Assembly: GCA_027083665.1 (NCBI GenBank)
Contig: JALWNV010000338.1
Span: 1-9,225, forward strand
Length of the DNA: 9,225 bases
Origin: Helicobacteraceae bacterium
GTDB lineage: Bacteria > Campylobacterota > Campylobacteria > Campylobacterales > Sulfurimonadaceae
Direction of reading: 5' to 3'
The position numbers and the translations under genes were made by a program. Below the pieces are notes generated by a model. It ran no database searches. It saw only the letters and a program-made list of their open reading frames with translations, and was not told where the DNA came from. Shown piece after piece: positions 6,553 to 9,225 of the stretch (positions are counted from its first letter, which is position 1; each line of letters starts with the position of its first letter).

Positions 6553-7287
6553 TCAACGATCCGCGGCCAGTACGGTACTCCATCCCCGGTAGATACCGTG
6601 TTCTTTCAACGCGGCGTCGACCAGCGGTCCGGTCACACGCTCGAGGGTCCGCAATTCACAGTCGTGCAAAAATTTTGCCGCAAGCCCATAGGCATATTTC
6701 CCCTCTTCCGCCATACCCGTCTCAACCGATTCCGCCGACTCCGACAGTGCCAGCGCGCAGCGCTGCATGGCCGCTTCGGTCTGGAAAAACAGATAATGCT
6801 CCACCGGGCGGACGGCAGCGAGATTGTCGCCTGCCTCTTCCAGTTCGCCGATGATCTCTCTGCTTTTGATCTGCTCGAGCTCGTACGCGTCGGGATAGAG
6901 TGTCTCACGGTAAAAGGTGTGCTGCGTGTCCCGAGTCGCCCCGAACTCGATCCGCTCGTAACCGTAGCGCTTGAACGCATCGCGAAACTGCTGCTCCGCC
7001 CCCTTGCTCCATGCGGCATAGAAATAGAGTTCCGCCCATCCGTCGACAAGGCGCATACCCGCATACAACGCACCGTTGCGCAATTCAAGCACTTCGGACA
7101 AACCCGCTTTGATCTCTGAAAGACGCTGCCGTTCTTCCTCGCTGCAGCCGTTTTCTTCATCGCGCGTCTGCAGCGGAGCGAACGCCCACAACATCCAGAC
7201 GGTATCGTCGACGGGTTCGAAATCCAGATCGACCTCGATCACGACCGGCCGCCCCTCCTCGTCGACGGTTCGATAATATTCATACAT
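6553..7287 (-). CDS. DUF695 domain protein with RraB-like C-terminus
   Basis: Soluble, acidic protein of 244 residues, probably cytoplasmic (no signal peptide or membrane segment). Residues 1-132 resemble DUF695: a Tyr-rich start, VIEVDLDFEP, GALYAGMRLVDGWAELYFYA, then a Tyr-rich ETLYPD end. Residues about 136-240 resemble RraB, the E. coli inhibitor of RNase E: an ELEEAGDN segment like RraB's EELLEDGSD, VEHYLFF like IEHHL, and the closing GIYRGWSTVL like VEYDGWGTYF. Both assignments come from motif reading and the biochemical role is unknown. The frame is open 17 codons further upstream, but AAAGGAGA sits 5 nt before the ATG at 7287 and settles the start. The gene stands first in the minus-strand cluster leading into lipid and polyamine genes and is divergent from the membrane protein at 7349. 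Confidence 0.82.
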   Translation of the reverse strand: MYEYYRTVDEEGRPVVIEVDLDFEPVDDTVWMLWAFAPLQTRDEENGCSEEERQRLSEIKAGLSEVLELRNGALYAGMRLVDGWAELYFYAAWSKGAEQQFRDAFKRYGYERIEFGATRDTQHTFYRETLYPDAYELEQIKSREIIGELEEAGDNLAAVRPVEHYLFFQTEAAMQRCALALSESAESVETGMAEEGKYAYGLAAKFLHDCELRTLERVTGPLVDAALKEHGIYRGWSTVLAADR

Positions 7288-7291
7288 GACG

Positions 7292-7299
7292 TCTCCTTT
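7292..7299 (-). promoter_or_regulatory. Ribosome binding site of the DUF695/RraB-like gene
   Basis: AAAGGAGA on the minus strand; its GGAG core ends 5 nt before the ATG at 7287. It rejects the longer reading starting at 7338, which would run into the opposing promoter. Confidence 0.8.
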
Positions 7300-7308
7300 G
7301 AGGTGCCC

Positions 7309-7318
7309 TTGATATAAT
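7309..7318 (+). promoter_or_regulatory. Extended -10 promoter for the plus-strand membrane protein
   Basis: TTGATATAAT with TATAAT at 7313-7318, the same 10-mer as upstream of the bax-like gene. No -35 is recognisable. The expected transcript start near 7325 leaves a leader of about 24 nt containing an AAGAAG ribosome site at 7339-7344. Confidence 0.6.
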
Positions 7319-7327
7319 GGTAATATT

Positions 7328-7333
7328 ATTTTA
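7328..7333 (-). promoter_or_regulatory. Possible -10 element for the minus-strand cluster
   Basis: TAAAAT on the minus strand in the AT-rich 61-bp divergent region, about 40 nt before the ATG at 7287. It differs from TATAAT by one base. It overlaps the transcript start area of the plus-strand promoter, so the two could compete. A second candidate, TTATAT at 7312-7317, lies on the same strand. Weak evidence from position and match only. Confidence 0.3.
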
Positions 7334-7348
7334 TCCAAAAGAAGATTT

Positions 7349-7735
7349 ATGGAAGTATTCTTTTTCCTGCTGCTGTTTTACATCGGCCTCGAACTGTTCG
7401 AAATCCGCTGGCAAAAGGCCGATACGATGCTGCAGATGCTCGTGCGTATCCATGAGCGGTATGAAAAAAGCATTTTCTACTTTCTGCTGCTGCATCCGAC
7501 CTACTACTTCGCTATCTGGCTGATCCTTCAGACACAGCTCAGTATCCCCTCCGTGATACTGCTGTTTCTCAAAACGGTCGATATCGCGACGAAACTGGTA
7601 CTCATGCAGCAGGTATTCGAGAAAAAGGAAGTATCGCCGCAACTGCACGAAATGCTGATGACGCCGCTGGAACAGTGGATGCCCTATATCGGCCTCGCCG
7701 TCTATCCGCCGCTGGTTTTCTGGGCGCTTTACTGA
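7349..7735 (+). CDS. Small integral membrane protein of unknown function
   Basis: Protein of 128 residues that I do not recognise. It is strongly hydrophobic, with likely membrane segments near 2-18, 43-61, 66-85 and 108-127, joined by short charged loops (FEIRWQKAD, RIHERYEK, FEKKEVSPQLHEM). Aromatic residues are abundant and there is no Cys. No enzyme, transporter or sensor motif is visible. It starts at an ATG with AAGAAG 4 nt upstream, under the extended -10 at 7309-7318, and its stop is 3 bp from the end of the convergent lipoprotein gene, so there is no room for a terminator between them. It forms a single-gene plus-strand unit between two minus-strand groups. Codon use and length support a real gene. 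Confidence 0.75.
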   Translation: MEVFFFLLLFYIGLELFEIRWQKADTMLQMLVRIHERYEKSIFYFLLLHPTYYFAIWLILQTQLSIPSVILLFLKTVDIATKLVLMQQVFEKKEVSPQLHEMLMTPLEQWMPYIGLAVYPPLVFWALY

Positions 7736-7738
7736 GCG

Positions 7739-8422
7739 TCAGCGGTCGATGGCCGGAGGGAGATCGTCACCGCTGAACGGACGGTTTTCCAAACGGGGTG
7801 TTTCGGTATCCTCCGCGCTGACTCCCCGCAAAATCTCGATCAGTTTCTGTTCTTGCGATGTCGGCGTCTTTCCGTCGGCGATCTTGTCGATAATCTTTTC
7901 CGCCAGCCGCATCCGGTCCTGACGCTCTTTCTCTTCGAAATATTTTTTCAGATTGTCGTTATAGGCACGCAGCTTGTTCTCATGTCGGCGTTTGAGCAGT
8001 ACATAGAGGCCGTAGGCGATCACGAGGATCAACAATGCCGCGAGCAGCAGCAGGTTGCGCTGCAAAGCGTACGCACGCTCCTTGTCCGCCTCGACGGCAC
8101 GCAGTTTCATCGCCTCGATCTCTTTTTGTTTCTCGAGTTCGAGCGCTCTGAGACGGACTTCCCGGTCGATTTTGCTCATCTCGATCGCTTTTTTCGATTC
8201 AATCTGCGCAAGCTCTTTTTTCATCGCCACCTCGGCGAGCTCTTTTTCGCGAATGTTCTCGATCACCTTCGTGCGAAGCGCTTTGGAGTGTCCCGTCACG
8301 GCGGCAAGCTGCTCCGTCTGAATCTCTTTGGCCCGCAATGTGGCGTTTTGTTCTCCGAAGATATCGAAATCGCAGCCGGTAAACATGAACAGGGCCGGTA
8401 ATAATGCTAAGAGTATTTTCAT
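7739..8422 (-). CDS. Putative lipoprotein with periplasmic coiled coil and transmembrane helix
   Basis: Protein of 227 residues, family not recognised. A short signal ends in FMFTGC, a near-lipobox that would place the lipidated Cys at 17 and Asp at 18. Residues about 27-121 are a highly charged Glu/Lys/Arg heptad-like helix, probably a coiled coil. A clear transmembrane helix follows at about 123-143, then KRRHENK, which fits the positive-inside rule for a cytoplasmic C-terminal part (144-227, with a second charged helix at 150-200 and a disordered Pro-rich tail). The protein would thus be held to the inner membrane twice. Phe at the -3 position of the lipobox is atypical, so the N-terminus might be an ordinary signal or anchor. 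There is no Shine-Dalgarno: TGTCACCT precedes the ATG, though the signal-like N-terminus fixes the start. The LolC/E-like permease ends 88 bp upstream. Confidence 0.78.
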   Translation of the reverse strand: MKILLALLPALFMFTGCDFDIFGEQNATLRAKEIQTEQLAAVTGHSKALRTKVIENIREKELAEVAMKKELAQIESKKAIEMSKIDREVRLRALELEKQKEIEAMKLRAVEADKERAYALQRNLLLLAALLILVIAYGLYVLLKRRHENKLRAYNDNLKKYFEEKERQDRMRLAEKIIDKIADGKTPTSQEQKLIEILRGVSAEDTETPRLENRPFSGDDLPPAIDR

Positions 8423-8446
8423 AGGTGACAGTGTAGAACGCCCCTT

Positions 8447-8501
8447 CTCAAAAGAGGCTGAAACGCCGCGAATGCAACATCTGCGGCAGGAACCTTTTGA
8501 G
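8447..8501. repeat. Nested inverted repeat between permease and lipoprotein genes
   Basis: Outer arms CTCAAAAG (8447-8454) and CTTTTGAG (8494-8501) are perfectly complementary. Inner arms GCCGC (8465-8469) and GCGGC (8483-8487) nest inside with a 13-nt loop. CCCC at 8441-8444 and GGG at 8501-8503 could extend the outer stem past a two-base bulge. No T-tract follows on either strand, so this is not a typical intrinsic terminator. It occupies most of the 88-bp intergenic region and could be an RNA-processing or attenuation hairpin or a binding site. Confidence 0.45.
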
Positions 8502-8510
8502 GGCCTGCCT

Positions 8511-9225
8511 CTATTCGTTCCGCAAAACGGTCAAAACATCCACTTCGCTGGCTTTTTTCGCCGGGTACCACGCCGAAAGGACGACGATGGCGAACGCACC
8601 GCCGATGATGGAGAAAAAATCCACCGGCGAAAGATCCAGTGCCAGACGCGCGGTCGGATAGACATCTTTGGGCAAAGAGACGAGATCGAACGTCTCGAGT
8701 ACCCAGACCCCGCCGAGCCCCAGAAGCGCTCCTGTGACGATCCCGCCGATCCCGATAACGATCCCAAGATACAGGAAGGTCTTTTTGATCTCCGCCGGCG
8801 ATGCCCCGAGCGAAATCAGCAGCGCGATATCGCTTCGTCGGTTCATCACCGTCATCAGCAGCGAAGAGATGATATTGACCGCCGCGATGAGAATGATCAG
8901 CATCAGCACGATGAAGAGCGAACGTTTTTCAAGTTCCAGCGCGGCGAAAAAGTTTACGTTGTCCTCCCACCACCCTTTGATACGGACCCCTTCGGGCAGC
9001 TTTGCCCGTATACGCCCGATATCCCGGTGCGGGCGGCTCGATGCGATATGAATACCGTCGTACTGATTGAACGGAAGATGCATGATCCGCTGCAGCGACT
9101 CCAGCGACGTGTAACTGTAGGCTTTGTCGTAGGCGGAGAGTCCCGAATCGAAGATCCCGGCAACCTTGAAGCGTTTGATTTTCGGTGTGACGGCGAGACC
9201 GCCGGGTTCAACCTCTGTAAAGATA
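8511..9225 (-). CDS. LolC/LolE-type (FtsX family) ABC transporter permease, C-terminal part
   Basis: Partial gene: 237 residues are visible and the start lies beyond the right edge. The visible part begins in the periplasmic domain: VEPGGLAVTPKIKRFKVAGIFDSGLSAYDKAY matches the LolC/E pattern in which this strand-rich segment precedes the last membrane helices. Three hydrophobic segments follow at visible residues about 102-126, 151-177 and 202-221. The cytoplasmic coupling loop NRRSDIALLISLGASPAEI lies between the first two, and the tail YPAKKASEVDVLTVLRNE is the usual FtsX-superfamily end. LolCDE extracts outer-membrane-destined lipoproteins from the inner membrane using the ATPase LolD. No ATPase is in the window. 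MacB or FtsX are less likely given the GIFDSGLSAYD segment. The next gene downstream encodes a putative lipoprotein. Confidence 0.9.
   Translation of the reverse strand, partial: IFTEVEPGGLAVTPKIKRFKVAGIFDSGLSAYDKAYSYTSLESLQRIMHLPFNQYDGIHIASSRPHRDIGRIRAKLPEGVRIKGWWEDNVNFFAALELEKRSLFIVLMLIILIAAVNIISSLLMTVMNRRSDIALLISLGASPAEIKKTFLYLGIVIGIGGIVTGALLGLGGVWVLETFDLVSLPKDVYPTARLALDLSPVDFFSIIGGAFAIVVLSAWYPAKKASEVDVLTVLRNE

Noticed and set aside
6545..6583. N-terminal extension of the acyltransferase to the ATG at 6583.
   Set aside because: It overlaps the preceding gene, has only GGGG touching the ATG, and adds 13 residues that do not look like the family. It cannot be excluded.
7721..7760. A bidirectional terminator at the 3-bp convergent junction.
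   Set aside because: Only a 4-bp CGCT/AGCG stem is visible and no T-tract follows on either strand.
1..9225. CRISPR arrays, tRNA or rRNA genes, insertion sequences, toxin-antitoxin or phage-defence genes.
   Set aside because: No repeat-spacer pattern, cloverleaf, transposase or defence-like protein was seen; all long stretches are accounted for by the nine genes listed.

Overview
The window reads as a dense, mostly minus-strand stretch of a Campylobacterota (epsilonproteobacterial) chromosome of fairly high GC content, of the kind found in free-living sulfur or vent lineages. The assignment rests on the paired carboxy(nor)spermidine dehydrogenase and decarboxylase, on promoters made of an extended -10 (TTGATATAAT) with no good -35, and on the overall gene set. 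I could run no homology search, so the phylum is likely and the genus is not determined. Nearly every base is coding: nine genes are supported, one of them cut by the right edge. There are no RNA genes, insertion sequences or CRISPR arrays, and no gene-free stretch above 90 bases.

Layout, left to right. (1) nspC, minus strand, carboxynorspermidine decarboxylase. (2) A Bax-type peptidoglycan glucosaminidase, plus strand, divergent from nspC across 29 bp and overlapping the next gene tail-to-tail by 59 bp. (3) A compact minus-strand cluster read from about 7287 down to 2102: a DUF695 plus RraB-like protein, a PlsC-family acyltransferase, diacylglycerol kinase DgkA, a patatin/Omp85 type Vd autotransporter, and carboxynorspermidine dehydrogenase. 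Gaps in it are 8, -11, 1 and 13 bp. (4) A small plus-strand membrane protein, divergent from that cluster across a 61-bp AT-rich promoter region. (5) A minus-strand lipoprotein with a coiled coil and a transmembrane helix. (6) The C-terminal part of a LolC/LolE (FtsX-type) ABC permease running off the right edge.

Two themes stand out. The first is envelope lipids: acyltransferase, diacylglycerol kinase and a surface or secreted phospholipase lie in tight succession and could make, recycle and cleave phospholipids. The second is polyamine synthesis: the dehydrogenase and decarboxylase catalyse consecutive steps but are separated by the opposite-strand bax-like gene. With no terminator visible between them, this has the architecture of a possible noncontiguous operon. 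No wholly new system is evident. The best leads are this interrupted polyamine pair, the leaderless-looking start of the bax-like gene, the doubly anchored lipoprotein beside a Lol-type permease, and the DUF695/RraB-like protein in a lineage that usually lacks RNase E.
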